Shown: positions 26,979 to 35,669 of the stretch, piece after piece
Position numbering within the stretch: position 1 is the first letter of the stretch
Layout: the number at the start of each line of letters is the position of its first letter
NCBI RefSeq assembly: GCF_010682105.1
Contig: NZ_JAAGWH010000019.1
Coordinates: forward strand, 1-59,423
Direction of reading: 5' to 3'
DNA: 59,423 nt
Source: Modestobacter muralis
GTDB lineage: Bacteria > Actinomycetota > Actinomycetes > Mycobacteriales > Geodermatophilaceae
Position numbers and translations under genes: made by a program
Notes under the pieces: generated by a model
Seen by the model: only the letters and a program-made list of their open reading frames with translations
Database searches by the model: none
Told to the model about the DNA's origin: nothing

Positions 26979-27476
26979 TCACCAGCCGCGGGTGCCCGGC
27001 TCCCCCTTGAACGGGCCGACCACGTCGCTGGTGATCCAGCCGCCGTAGAAGTCCCCGGCCTGCGCCCGCACCGGCTCGCCGTCCACCGTCGCGCCGTCCA
27101 CCTTGCTCGGGTAGAAGGCCAGCGCGCCGCGCAGCTGCTCGTAGCCGGGCGAGGGCCGCTCGTAGGACCAGGCGACCGAGGGGCTCCGGACGCCGTCGAC
27201 GACGAGGTCCCAGTAGGTGGCCTGGCCCTTGAACTCGCACCACGACGAGCCGGCGCCGCGCTCCAGCACGCCGGGGACGACGTCCTCGCGCGGCACGTAG
27301 TAGACCGGCGGGTGGCTGGTCTCGCAGACCCGCACGGCGCGGTCGGTGCGGGCGACGACCTGCCCGCCGACGGTCACCTCGACGCGGCGGCCGGTGACCT
27401 GCGCGGACGGGGGGCGGGGGTAGTCCCAGACGGACTCCTGGCCGGGACCTGCGGGAGCGGGCGTGGGGTGCGGCAC
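26979..27476 (-). CDS. DUF427 domain protein
   Basis: This 165-residue protein has the compact beta-barrel DUF427 fold: an early VEVTVGGQVVARTDRAVRV strand pair, HPPVYYVPREDV, CEFKGQATYWDL and VAWSYERP. The function of the family is not established. It is cytoplasmic with no signal peptide. The GTG at 27476 is the only start giving the family's usual N-terminus; the ribosome site is weak. It is tandem with the DUF3618 gene 92 bp upstream. Confidence 0.8.
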   Translation of the reverse strand: MPHPTPAPAGPGQESVWDYPRPPSAQVTGRRVEVTVGGQVVARTDRAVRVCETSHPPVYYVPREDVVPGVLERGAGSSWCEFKGQATYWDLVVDGVRSPSVAWSYERPSPGYEQLRGALAFYPSKVDGATVDGEPVRAQAGDFYGGWITSDVVGPFKGEPGTRGW

Positions 27477-27568
27477 GGGCCCGAGTGTGCCCCTGCCGGA
27501 CGCCCCGTGCGGGGATCGTCGACCGGCGACCACCCGCCCGTGCGGGCCGGGTGTGACGCCGGAGGCGG

Positions 27569-27844
27569 TCAGCGGCGGCGGGTGTGCCCGACCACGACCT
27601 TCGCCCGGCGGCGGCTGCGCACACGGCGGACGACCTTGGTGGTCACCACAAGGGTGACGACCAGGCCGAGGGCGCTCTCCACGGCGATGCCGGTCGGGCT
27701 GGCCAGGAAGGCCTGCGCCTTCGCCTTGCCCTGCGCCTTCAGCCGGGTCGGGTTGGTGCGGTACGCCAGCTCGTCCAACGTCGACCCGAGGGACTCTCGG
27801 GCGGCGTCGATCTCCTGCTGGATCTGCTCGGGGCTGCGTGGCAC
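27569..27844 (-). CDS. DUF3618 membrane-associated protein
   Basis: This 91-residue protein has an amphipathic start RSPEQIQQEIDAARESLGSTLDEL, typical of DUF3618, then one membrane helix (AVESALGLVVTLVVTTKVV, about 57-75) and a very basic tail. The family is common in actinobacteria next to phage-holin-like membrane proteins; its role is unknown. The GTG at 27844 is chosen because DUF3618 similarity begins there. Confidence 0.75.
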   Translation of the reverse strand: MPRSPEQIQQEIDAARESLGSTLDELAYRTNPTRLKAQGKAKAQAFLASPTGIAVESALGLVVTLVVTTKVVRRVRSRRRAKVVVGHTRRR

Positions 27845-27992
27845 GGGCGACAGCCTGCCAGATGCCGGCCACCTCGGCCGATCGGCGGCCACCGCCTCCC
27901 ACGTCCGCGCGACGGGGACACCCGTCCGGGGGACGCCGGGCCCGCCGCGGGCGGCCGGTCGCCGGCAGCCCTCTCCTAGACTCCGGGGTCAC

Positions 27993-28073
27993 GCGGGAGT
28001 GGTGTAACGGCAGCCACGCCAGGTTTAGGTCCTGGTGCCCTCGGGCGTGCGGGTTCGACTCCCGCCTCTCGCA
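27993..28073 (+). tRNA. tRNA-Leu (anticodon TAG)
   Basis: The 7-bp acceptor GCGGGAG pairs with CTCTCGC (one G-T pair). The anticodon stem CCAGG/CCTGG (28019-28035) encloses loop TTTAGGT with anticodon TAG at 28026-28028, reading CUA leucine codons. A long variable arm and the T-arm GCGGGTTCGACTCCCGC are present. The discriminator is A and CCA is not encoded. The 3' end is 1 bp from the stop of the convergent gene. Confidence 0.95.
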
Positions 28074-28074
28074 C

Positions 28075-28995
28075 TCAGTCCAGCTGGACGGTCAGCTCCA
28101 GCAGCACCGACGGCGCGGCCGGGTCGTCGGCGTCCACGACGGCCAGCAGTCGGGCCTCGCGGTCGTCGGACGAACGCAGCGCCAGCCCCTCGACCTTCAG
28201 CACCCGGCCGGCCACCTCGGGCAGCGGGGCGACCGCCTGCACGGTGGTCCCGTCGACGAGCACCAGGGCCGCGGCCACGACCGGGCCGTCGTCGACGGCG
28301 TTCGGGGTGTCCTCCGCCGCAGCGCTGAGCAGCAGCCGCCCGTCGGGCAGCGCGACCGCGTCGGTGACGGCCAGCCCCACGCCGGCCACCTCCCCCAGGT
28401 CGTGGGTGCCGGGCGCGGTCACCGCCACCGCGGCGGGGTCGGTGCCCCCGCGGACGGCGTCGACCAGCGCGGCCAGCGGGACGTCGACACCGGCCGAGGG
28501 CACGCCGGCGGCCAGGTTGCCGCGCTGGAACCAGCGGACGGTGCCGCCCGAGCGGCTGGCGCCCTCCAGGTTCAGCTGCTCCAACGGCGTCCCCAGGACG
28601 TCGGCGACCCGTGCGTACAGCGGGCCGAGCTCCGCGGCCGCGACCACCGGCTCGCCGTCGACCAGTTGGACCAGCACCCCGCGCATCCGCCGCGGCGTGG
28701 AGCCCGACCCGAGCAGCAGCACGGCCGGCTCACCGTCGACCTCGGCCGGGCAGGCGACCTCGAGGTCGGGCTTGAGCTGCTTCGTCCCGGCCGCCTCGGT
28801 GAACCGGTCGTGGCCCTCGACGGGCGGCAGCAGCCCCACCGGGTGGACTCCGTCCGGGCGCACCCAGGCCGCGGAGGTGGCGTCGTCCTGCGCCACCAGC
28901 CAGCCGTTCCCCAGCGGGGCGACCGCCGAGGCGGCCGTCACCGGGCTCCCGTCGTCGAACCGGAGCTCCCGGACGCCGTCCACCGTCACGCGCAT
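28075..28995 (-). CDS. Hypothetical protein, possibly beta-propeller-like
   Basis: This 306-residue protein starts with a good ATG and has no signal peptide. It shows repeated beta-strand units ending in small loops (GNGWLVAQDDATSAAWVRP, LPDGRLLLSAAAED, RVLKVEGLAL), resembling phytase-like or SMP-30-like propellers, but no named motif is recognised. TKQLKPDLEVACP is a distinctive block. It ends next to the tRNA-Leu 3' end, leaving no room for a separate terminator. Confidence 0.65.
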   Translation of the reverse strand: MRVTVDGVRELRFDDGSPVTAASAVAPLGNGWLVAQDDATSAAWVRPDGVHPVGLLPPVEGHDRFTEAAGTKQLKPDLEVACPAEVDGEPAVLLLGSGSTPRRMRGVLVQLVDGEPVVAAAELGPLYARVADVLGTPLEQLNLEGASRSGGTVRWFQRGNLAAGVPSAGVDVPLAALVDAVRGGTDPAAVAVTAPGTHDLGEVAGVGLAVTDAVALPDGRLLLSAAAEDTPNAVDDGPVVAAALVLVDGTTVQAVAPLPEVAGRVLKVEGLALRSSDDREARLLAVVDADDPAAPSVLLELTVQLD

Positions 28996-29041
28996 GCCGC
29001 CACTGTGCCGCGCCGGACCGGGCCGCGCGCGGCCGCACAGG

Positions 29042-29656
29042 TCAGCGGGCGGTGCCGGCCCGCTGGACGGCGCGGAAGGTCAGCGCGAGCTCACTGGTCT
29101 GCTGCTCGAACGCGTCGCCGGCCGAGGCGGGCAGCTGCAGGGTCACGGCCAGGTGGTCGGTGGCCCCCGCCGCGAGGCTGGCCGGTGCGGTCAGTGTGGT
29201 GGTGCGGACGACGGGGCCGGCGGTCTGCAGGGTGCGCACGGTGCCGGTGCAGTCCAGGTCGGTGGTCCAGGCGACGGAGCAGGACTGCACGGACATCTGC
29301 AGGCCGTGGACCGTGTCGGTGTCCAGGACGCTGGAGGTGGTGGCGGCGGTCGTCAGGTCGACCGAGGCCAGCGCCGAGCTCCCGTCGTTGACCAGGTCGA
29401 TGGCGCGGGTGATCGAGGCGCCGGGGACCACGCCGGCGAAGGAGAGCGGGACGCTGGCCGTGCCGTCGGCGGCGGACAGCGCGATGGAGACCACGCCGGA
29501 CTCGACGGAGACCGCAGCGGGGGTGGTGCTGTCGGTGAAGGCACCGAAGGTGCCCATCCCGGCAACGGCCGCGGCGGCGCCGACGACACCGACCGACCCG
29601 ATGAGCCTGGCCGCGGTCATCCGCCGGGCGGGGCGCTGGGTGCTGCTGGCGTTCAC
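29042..29656 (-). CDS. TasA/CalY (camelysin)-like secreted protein
   Basis: This 204-residue protein has a signal peptide (ARLIGSVGVVGAAAAVAG) and the SipW-type junction GMGTFGAFTDSTTP. A beta-rich domain follows with VPGASITRAIDLVNDGSSALASVDL, as in the M73/camelysin family that includes biofilm fibre proteins. Two Cys in SVQSCSV and LDCTG may form a disulfide. The GTG at 29656 has GAGGAG 4 nt before it. No SipW-like signal peptidase gene is adjacent. Confidence 0.7.
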   Translation of the reverse strand: MNASSTQRPARRMTAARLIGSVGVVGAAAAVAGMGTFGAFTDSTTPAAVSVESGVVSIALSAADGTASVPLSFAGVVPGASITRAIDLVNDGSSALASVDLTTAATTSSVLDTDTVHGLQMSVQSCSVAWTTDLDCTGTVRTLQTAGPVVRTTTLTAPASLAAGATDHLAVTLQLPASAGDAFEQQTSELALTFRAVQRAGTAR

Positions 29657-29769
29657 GTCACTCCTCGAGGCTCGGTGCGCCGGGGGCCCTCCCGCCGACA
29701 CCGCTGACCCTCGACGGGGAACCGCACGCCCGGCCCCACGCACCCACAAGACCTCCGCAAGGAGTGCGG

Positions 29770-30378
29770 TCAGCGACCGCCCAGCACCTGCGCGACCACC
29801 GGCAGCAGCGCGGTGAACGCCTGACCGCGGTGGCTGCGCGCGTCCTTCTCCGCCGGCGACAGCTCCGCGGCGGTGAGCTCCAGCCCCTCGGGCACGAACA
29901 CCGGGTCGTAGCCGAAGCCGTGGGTCCCCCGGCCCGCGGCGATCACCCGCCCGCGCCACTCGGCCCGCAGCACGTGCTCGACGCCGTCCGGGGTCACCAG
30001 CGCCGCGGCGCAGACGAACGCCGCACCGCGCCGCTCCTCGGGCACGTCGGCGAGCTGACCGAGCAGCAGCGCGGTGTTGGCCGGGTCGTCGCCGTGCCGG
30101 CCCGACCAGCGCGCGGACAGCACGCCGGGCATGCCGTTGAGCGCGTCGACGGCGATCCCCGAGTCGTCGGCGACCGCGGGCAGCCCCGTGTACCGGACCG
30201 CCTCGCGCGCCTTGAGCAGCGCGTTGTCCTCGAACGTGGCGCCGGTCTCCGGGGCCTCCGGGTACTCCTCGACGTCGCGCAGACCGAGCACCTCGACCCC
30301 GGGGACGGCGGTGGTCAGCAGCCGCTGCAGCTCGGCGAGCTTGCCGGCGTTGCGGGTGGCCAGCAGCAGGCGGCTCAT
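29770..30378 (-). CDS. rdgB: XTP/dITP diphosphatase (RdgB/HAM1)
   Basis: This 202-residue house-cleaning enzyme hydrolyses ITP, XTP and their deoxy forms to monophosphates. It shows [13 protein letters not shown] (nucleotide binding, residues 4-16), the catalytic [11 protein letters not shown] region, GVLSARWSG and [13 protein letters not shown]. Its ATG overlaps the rph stop by 4 bp, the same order as Rv1340-Rv1341 in M. tuberculosis. Confidence 0.96.
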   Translation of the reverse strand: MSRLLLATRNAGKLAELQRLLTTAVPGVEVLGLRDVEEYPEAPETGATFEDNALLKAREAVRYTGLPAVADDSGIAVDALNGMPGVLSARWSGRHGDDPANTALLLGQLADVPEERRGAAFVCAAALVTPDGVEHVLRAEWRGRVIAAGRGTHGFGYDPVFVPEGLELTAAELSPAEKDARSHRGQAFTALLPVVAQVLGGR

Positions 30379-31097
30379 GCCGAGAGGGCCTGCTGCTGCA
30401 GCGCGGTCAGCTCGGCGCAGCCGGCGACGGCGAGGTCGAGCAGCTGGTCGAGGGTCGGCCGGTCGAAGACCGCGCCCTCCGCCGTCCCCTGGACCTCCAC
30501 GAAGTTGCCGTCGGCGGTGCAGACGACGTTCATGTCGGTGCCGGCGCGCACGTCCTCCTCGTAGGCGAGGTCCAGCCGCGGCTCGCCGTCGATGACACCG
30601 ACGCTGATCGCGGCGACCGACTGGGTGATCGCGGTGGGCCGGGCGAGCTTCTTGCGCTCCCCCAGCCAGGACACGGCGTCGGCCAGCGCCACGTAGGCCC
30701 CGGTGATGGCCGCGGTGCGGGTGCCCCCGTCGGCCTGCAGGACGTCGCAGTCCAGCGCGATGCTGTTCTCGCCCAGGGCAGACAGGTCGATGCTCGCCCG
30801 CAGCGAGCGCCCGATGAGCCTGCTGATCTCGTGGGTGCGGCCACCGACCTTGCCCTTGACCGACTCGCGGTCGTTGCGGGTGTGGGTGGCCCGCGGCAGC
30901 ATCGAGTACTCGGCGGTGACCCAGCCCAGGCCCGAGCCCTTGCGCCAGCGCGGCACGCCCTCGGTGACGCTGGCGGCGCAGAGCACGCGGGTGCGGCCGA
31001 ACTCCACCAGCACCGAGCCCTCGGCGTGGTCGAGCCAGTTGCGGGTGATGGTCACCGGGCGGAGCTGGTCGGCACTGCGGCCGTCGGGGCGGGTCAC
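30375..31097 (-). CDS. rph: Ribonuclease PH
   Basis: This 240-residue phosphorolytic 3' exoribonuclease trims tRNA precursors. Family motifs include [35 protein letters not shown], the phosphate-binding [15 protein letters not shown], and [14 protein letters not shown]. Full length for the family. First gene of the rph-rdgB pair; a 19-bp inverted repeat lies 34 bp upstream. Confidence 0.97.
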   Translation of the reverse strand: MTRPDGRSADQLRPVTITRNWLDHAEGSVLVEFGRTRVLCAASVTEGVPRWRKGSGLGWVTAEYSMLPRATHTRNDRESVKGKVGGRTHEISRLIGRSLRASIDLSALGENSIALDCDVLQADGGTRTAAITGAYVALADAVSWLGERKKLARPTAITQSVAAISVGVIDGEPRLDLAYEEDVRAGTDMNVVCTADGNFVEVQGTAEGAVFDRPTLDQLLDLAVAGCAELTALQQQALSA

Positions 31098-31131
31098 GCC
31101 GTCCGAGGGTACTGACGCCCGCCCCGGCCCA

Positions 31132-31188
31132 CCGTCGTGCGCTCGTGGTCACCTCCCGGGCCCGGAGACGACCACGAGCGCACGACGG
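31132..31188. repeat. 19-bp perfect inverted repeat between rph and yjbQ
   Basis: The arms CCGTCGTGCGCTCGTGGTC (31132-31150) and GACCACGAGCGCACGACGG (31170-31188) are fully complementary around a 19-nt spacer. It lies in the divergent promoter region, 34 bp from rph and 22 bp from yjbQ. It differs in sequence from the 88-bp family. It may be a cruciform-forming repeat or a pair of regulator sites. Confidence 0.9.
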
Positions 31189-31210
31189 ATGCCTCTGCCA
31201 GGCTCCTGCC

Positions 31211-31615
31211 ATGCGATCGGAGCTGCGAGCCGTGCGGACCGGGGGCGTGCCCTCGATCGTCGACCTGACCGACGAGTGCGTGGAGTTCGTCCGCGGCGAG
31301 GGCGACGGGCTGCTGCAGGTGTTCGTCCCGCACGCCACCGCCGGCATCGCGATCATCGAGACCGGCGCGGGCAGCGACGACGACCTGCTGGCGCAGCTGG
31401 ACGAGCTGCTCCCCCGCGACGACCGCTGGCGTCACCGCCACGGCGCCGCCGGTCACGGCCGCGACCACGTGCTGCCGGCGTTCGTGCCGCCGCACGCCAC
31501 GGTGCCGGTCCTCGAGGGGCGGATGGCCCTGGGCACCTGGCAGCGGATCTGCTTCGTCGACACCAACATCGACAACCCGACCCGGCACGTGCGGTTCAGC
31601 TTCCTGGCGGGCTGA
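31211..31615 (+). CDS. YjbQ family protein (UPF0047)
   Basis: This 134-residue protein has the conserved VFVPHATAGIAIIE, DDLLAQLDELLPRDDRWRH, GHGRDHVLPAFV and ERF-like RICFVDTNIDNPTRHVRF segments. Members of this fold show weak thiamine-phosphate synthase activity, but the physiological role is unclear. The ATG at 31211 gives the normal length (130-140 residues). bcp follows 45 bp later. Confidence 0.9.
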   Translation: MRSELRAVRTGGVPSIVDLTDECVEFVRGEGDGLLQVFVPHATAGIAIIETGAGSDDDLLAQLDELLPRDDRWRHRHGAAGHGRDHVLPAFVPPHATVPVLEGRMALGTWQRICFVDTNIDNPTRHVRFSFLAG

Positions 31616-31660
31616 CCAGCCGGTTCGGCTCCTGTCGCCGGGATGCGGGAAGATGCGGCC

Positions 31661-32149
31661 ATGACCGAGACGAGCGTCTCCCCCGTCCGCCTCGCGCCGG
31701 GTGACCCGGCGCCGGAGTTCACCCTGCCCGACGCCGACGGCAACCCGGTCTCGCTGGCCTCCTTCCGGGGCCGGCGCGTGATCGTCTACTGCTACCCGGC
31801 GGCGCTGACCCCGGGCTGCACCACCCAGGCCGTCGACTTCACCGCCGCCGCCGGCGACCTCGCCGAGGCCGGGCTGGACATCATCGGCGTCTCCCCCGAC
31901 GCCCCCGACAAGCTGCGCACCTTCCGGGAGAAGGAGGGGCTGCACATCACCCTCGTCTCCGACCCGGACAAGGCCGTGCTGGTCGCCTACGGCGCCTACG
32001 GCCCGAAGAAGCTCTACGGCAAGGAGGTCGTCGGGGTCATCCGGTCGACCTTCATCGTCGACGCCGAGGGCCTGGTCGAGAAGGCCGCCTACAACGTCAA
32101 GGCCACCGGCCACGTCGCCAAGCTGATGCGGGACCTCAACATCGCCTAG
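31661..32149 (+). CDS. bcp: Thioredoxin-dependent thiol peroxidase (Bcp-type peroxiredoxin)
   Basis: This 162-residue peroxiredoxin reduces hydroperoxides using thioredoxin. The peroxidatic Cys is in YPAALTPGCTTQAVDF (about residue 48), where the usual resolving Cys five residues later is Val, so this is a one-Cys-like arrangement in the helix. The C-terminal RSTFIVDAEGLVEKAAYNVKATGH is typical. The ATG at 31661 follows GGGAAG; an ATG at 31643 is an alternative. Confidence 0.93.
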   Translation: MTETSVSPVRLAPGDPAPEFTLPDADGNPVSLASFRGRRVIVYCYPAALTPGCTTQAVDFTAAAGDLAEAGLDIIGVSPDAPDKLRTFREKEGLHITLVSDPDKAVLVAYGAYGPKKLYGKEVVGVIRSTFIVDAEGLVEKAAYNVKATGHVAKLMRDLNIA

Positions 32150-32214
32150 GCATCGCGGGTCCCTGGGTGCGGGAGGACCTGGCAGGACGGCGCCGGGTCG
32201 GGCAGGGTCGGGGC

Positions 32215-33645
32215 ATGAGTGATCAGATCGGCGTCACCGGGCTCGCCGTCATGGGCGCCAACCTCGCCCGCAACCTCGCCCGGCACGGCCACCAGGTCGT
32301 GCTCCACAACCGCAGCCAGGCCCGCACCGACGCCCTGGTCGAGGCCCACGGCAGCGAGGGCGACTTCGTCCCGACCGGCTCCGTGGCCGACTTCGTCCAG
32401 ACCCTGCAGCGGCCGCGCAAGATCATCATCATGGTCAAGGCCGGCGCCCCGACCGACGCCGTCATCGACGAGATCGCCCCCCTGCTGGAGGAGGGCGACG
32501 TGCTGATGGACGGCGGCAACGCCCTGTTCACCGACACCGTCCGGCGCACCGAGGCGCTCACCGCCCAGGGCCTGCACTTCGTCGGCACCGGCATCAGCGG
32601 TGGCGAGGAGGGCGCACTCAACGGCCCGAGCATCATGCCCGGCGGCTCGGCGGAGGCCTACGAGCTGGTCGGCCCGCTGCTGGAGTCGATCGCGGCCGTC
32701 GTCGACGGCGAGCCGTGCTGCACCCACGTCGGGGAGAGCGGCGCCGGGCACTTCGTGAAGATGGTGCACAACGGCATCGAGTACGCCGACATGCAGCTCA
32801 TCGCCGAGGCCTACGACCTGCTGCGCCAGGGGCTCGGCATGAGCCCGGCCGAGATCGGTGACGTCTTCGCCGACTGGAACACCGGCGACCTCTCCAGCTA
32901 CCTCATCGAGATCACCGCCCAGGTGCTGCGGCACACCGACGCCGAGACCGGCGCCCCGTTCGTCGACGTCGTGGTCGACGAGGCCGAGCAGAAGGGCACC
33001 GGCCGCTGGACCGTGCAGTCCGCGCTGGACCTGGGCGTGCCGGTGAGCGGGATCGCGGAGGCGGTCTTCGCCCGTGCGCTGTCCGGGCACCGCGAGCAGC
33101 GGCGGGCCGCGCAGCAGGTCCTCCCCGGCCCGGGTACCACCTGGGACATCGACGACCGGGACGCGTTCGTCGAGTCGGTGCGGCAGGCGCTGTACGCCTC
33201 GAAGGTGGTCGCCTACGCCCAGGGGTTCGACCAGATCACCCAGGGCGCCGACCAGTACGGCTGGGACATCGACCGGGCTGCACTCGCCCGGATCTGGCGT
33301 GGTGGCTGCATCATCCGGGCCGACTTCCTCGACCGGATCGCCCAGGTCTTCACCGACGAGCCCGACGTCACCACCCTGCTCACCAACGACTACTTCCGCG
33401 CCGCGGTCAGCGCCGGCCAGGAGGGCTGGCGGCAGGTCGTGGCCGGGGCGGCGCGCAACGGCGTCCCGGTGCCCGGCTTCGGCAGCGCCCTCTCGTACTA
33501 CGACGGGCTGCGTGCCGAGCGGCTGCCGGCCTCGCTGATCCAGGGGCTGCGCGACCTCTTCGGGGCGCACACCTACCAGCGCGTGGACAAGGAGGGCTCG
33601 TTCCACACGATGTGGGGCGAGGACGGCCGCGAGGTCCCCGCGTGA
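32215..33645 (+). CDS. gnd: 6-phosphogluconate dehydrogenase, decarboxylating
   Basis: This 476-residue NADP-dependent enzyme converts 6-phosphogluconate to ribulose 5-phosphate and CO2. It shows the Rossmann motif GVTGLAVMGANLARNLARHG, HNRSQART (NADP specificity), GGNALFTDT, the signature GISGGEEGALNGPSIMPGG, the catalytic Lys/Asn in GHFVKMVHNGIEYADMQ, and the C-terminal FHTMWG tail. The ATG at 32215 follows GGCAGGG. Gluconokinase at 1.1 kb makes its substrate. Confidence 0.97.
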   Translation: MSDQIGVTGLAVMGANLARNLARHGHQVVLHNRSQARTDALVEAHGSEGDFVPTGSVADFVQTLQRPRKIIIMVKAGAPTDAVIDEIAPLLEEGDVLMDGGNALFTDTVRRTEALTAQGLHFVGTGISGGEEGALNGPSIMPGGSAEAYELVGPLLESIAAVVDGEPCCTHVGESGAGHFVKMVHNGIEYADMQLIAEAYDLLRQGLGMSPAEIGDVFADWNTGDLSSYLIEITAQVLRHTDAETGAPFVDVVVDEAEQKGTGRWTVQSALDLGVPVSGIAEAVFARALSGHREQRRAAQQVLPGPGTTWDIDDRDAFVESVRQALYASKVVAYAQGFDQITQGADQYGWDIDRAALARIWRGGCIIRADFLDRIAQVFTDEPDVTTLLTNDYFRAAVSAGQEGWRQVVAGAARNGVPVPGFGSALSYYDGLRAERLPASLIQGLRDLFGAHTYQRVDKEGSFHTMWGEDGREVPA

Positions 33646-33695
33646 GCTGAGGAGCCCGCCGGGACGAGCCGGACGCCGGCCCCCGGGGTGCCCTG

Positions 33696-33744
33696 CGCGC
33701 GCATCGAGCCCTGCCCTCCACCGGGGGCAGGGCTCGACGCGCGC
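33696..33744 (+). terminator. Hairpin terminator after gnd
   Basis: CGAGCCCTGCCC (33705-33716) pairs perfectly with GGGCAGGGCTCG (33725-33736) around 8 nt, extended by flanking GCGCGC/GCGCGC with small bulges. It lies 50 bp after the gnd stop, between gnd and the convergent polymerase gene. Confidence 0.75.
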
Positions 33745-33824
33745 CGGACACCGGCCGGCCGGGCGGCCCGGTCACCCGGTGGCGCTCCTCGCTCGCGCCC
33801 CGGGGACGCCGTGCCGCCCGGTCG

Positions 33825-34805
33825 TCACGCGGTGCCCTCCCGCGCGGCGCGGGCCCGCCGCTTCCCCTCGTGCATCGCCGCGACCCGGGCGACCGGGATC
33901 GTGTGGCCCTCGGCGACCAGGTCGGCCGGGAGCTCCTGCGGCTCCGGTTGCGCCGCGGCCCAGGGGTCGCCGTCGCCGAACCGCTCCCGCGCGGTGGCCA
34001 CGGTGACGTCGCCGGGCCGCACGCCCGACGCGTCGTCCCAGGTAGCGAGGTCCTCCCACGTCACCGGCGCCGAGACCGGCAGGCCGGGCCGGACCCGCGG
34101 GCTGTAGGCCACCGCGATCGTCCCCCGCCCGGACCGGGTGGAGTCGACGAACACCCGGCCGCCCCGCTCGGCGACGACGTAGGCGGTGGTGGCCACCCCC
34201 GGATCGAGGGCCGCGGCGCGCGCCGCGAGCGCCCGGGTGGCCGCGGCGACGTCCTCGACCGGCGAGCCGTGCACCGGGACGACGACGTGCAGGCCCGTGG
34301 AGCCGCTGGTCTTCACCGCGCCGGCCAGCCCCGCGTCGGCCAGCGCGCGGCGGGCGAGCAGCGCGGTCGCCACCACGACGCCGAAGTCGGCGGCTTCGGG
34401 CGGGTCCAGGTCGAGCACGAGGCCGGTGGGCTGCTCCTCCCCCACCCGGCCGAACGGCACGTGCAGCTCCACCGCCCGCTGGTTGGCCAGCCACAGCAGG
34501 GTGCGGCGGTCCTCGCACAGCACCTGGTGCACCTCGCGGTGCGCCCGATCGCTCCAGGTGGGCACGGTGCGCACCCACTCCGGGGCGCCCTTGGGCACGT
34601 CGCGCTGGATGAACGGCGCAGCACCGGGCCGCACCCGCTTCACCGTCAGCGGGCGACCGGACAGCAGCGGGACCAGCCGGTCGGCGAAGGCGTCGAGGTG
34701 GTCGACCAGGTCGCGCTTGGTCACCTCCAGCCCGTCGCCCAGCGGGGAGTCCAGGCTGCTCAGCCGGACGCCGTCCCGTTCCTCGTCACCGGTGGCCACA
34801 CCCAC
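33825..34805 (-). CDS. LigD-type primase-polymerase domain protein
   Basis: This 326-residue archaeo-eukaryotic primase (PolDom) protein is of the kind used in bacterial non-homologous end joining. It has the catalytic LVLDLDPPEAADF, the SGSTGLHVVVPV nucleotide-binding motif and RVFVDSTRSGRGTIAV with the third acidic residue. There is no ligase or nuclease domain, so it is a stand-alone polymerase. Ku and ligase genes are not in the window. It converges with gnd. Confidence 0.9.
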   Translation of the reverse strand: MGVATGDEERDGVRLSSLDSPLGDGLEVTKRDLVDHLDAFADRLVPLLSGRPLTVKRVRPGAAPFIQRDVPKGAPEWVRTVPTWSDRAHREVHQVLCEDRRTLLWLANQRAVELHVPFGRVGEEQPTGLVLDLDPPEAADFGVVVATALLARRALADAGLAGAVKTSGSTGLHVVVPVHGSPVEDVAAATRALAARAAALDPGVATTAYVVAERGGRVFVDSTRSGRGTIAVAYSPRVRPGLPVSAPVTWEDLATWDDASGVRPGDVTVATARERFGDGDPWAAAQPEPQELPADLVAEGHTIPVARVAAMHEGKRRARAAREGTA

Positions 34806-34840
34806 ACCGTGCCCGCCGCCGGGCGCGCGGGCAAGCCGTC

Positions 34841-34917
34841 CTGGCTCAGCGCGCGTGCTCCTGGCTCACGCCGCACCGTGAGCCAGGAGCAAGGACGATC
34901 AGGTCCGCTGATCCCGG
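34841..34917. repeat. Palindromic repeat, decayed copy C
   Basis: It keeps the inner hairpin (TGCTCCTGGCTCA/TGAGCCAGGAGCA) and the right end CTGATCCCGG. The left outer arm is lost and replaced by a partial second copy of CCTGGCTCA (34840-34848). It lies between tandem minus-strand genes, unlike the other three copies, which sit between convergent genes. Confidence 0.85.
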
Positions 34918-34928
34918 CGGAGCGCACG

Positions 34929-35669
34929 TCAGATGTCGTAGACGCCGGCGTGCCGGGCGAGCTCGCTGGCCGGGAAGACGGCGCGGGCCGCGGCCAGCTG
35001 GGCGTCCGCGTCCACCCAGGCCGGCACGTGGGTGACCAGGAGCCGGCCCACCCCGGCCGCGGCGGCGTGCTCGCCGGCCTGGCGCCCGGTCAGGTGCAGG
35101 CCGTCGGGCAGGCCCGGGACGTCGGGGTGCGCGGCCTCGGCCAGGAGCACGTCGGCGCCACGGGCCAGCTCGACGACGTCCGCGCTGGGGCCCGTGTCAC
35201 CGGTGTAGACCAGGGACCGGCCGCCGGCCTCCAGCCGCACCGCGTAGCACTCGACGGGGTGCTGGGTGCGCACGGTGGTGACCGCGAGGGGGCCGATGGT
35301 CCAGCGGCCCGCGCCGATCGCGGTCACGCCGAAGACGTCGTCGATCGACCCGCCGTCGGGGTCGTAGGCGGTCGCCAGCCGGCGGTCGGCGCCCACCGGT
35401 GCATAGAGCGGGACCGTGCGGCCGTCGGAGCGCCCGGAGTAGCGGTGCCACACGATGAACGGCGCGACGTCCAGGCAGTGGTCGGCGTGCAGGTGGCTGA
35501 GGTAGACGGCGTCGACCATGCCCGGGTCCAGGACGCCCTGCAGGGCCCCGAAGGCGCCGTTGCCCAGGTCCAGCAGCAGCGCGAACTCCTCGTGCTCGAC
35601 CAGGTAGCAGGAGGCCGGGGACGCCGGCCCCGGCGCGCTGCCCGAGCAGCCGACGACGGTGAGCCTCAC
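34929..35669 (-). CDS. MBL-fold hydrolase (Rv1339-like cyclic-nucleotide phosphodiesterase family)
   Basis: This 246-residue metallo-beta-lactamase-fold protein has [13 protein letters not shown] (HxHxDH zinc ligands), [16 protein letters not shown] and LLVTHVPAW. Position immediately after murI and the sequence pattern match M. tuberculosis Rv1339, an atypical class II cAMP phosphodiesterase. The activity is inferred from that relationship. Its ATG overlaps the murI stop by 4 bp. Confidence 0.85.
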   Translation of the reverse strand: MRLTVVGCSGSAPGPASPASCYLVEHEEFALLLDLGNGAFGALQGVLDPGMVDAVYLSHLHADHCLDVAPFIVWHRYSGRSDGRTVPLYAPVGADRRLATAYDPDGGSIDDVFGVTAIGAGRWTIGPLAVTTVRTQHPVECYAVRLEAGGRSLVYTGDTGPSADVVELARGADVLLAEAAHPDVPGLPDGLHLTGRQAGEHAAAAGVGRLLVTHVPAWVDADAQLAAARAVFPASELARHAGVYDI

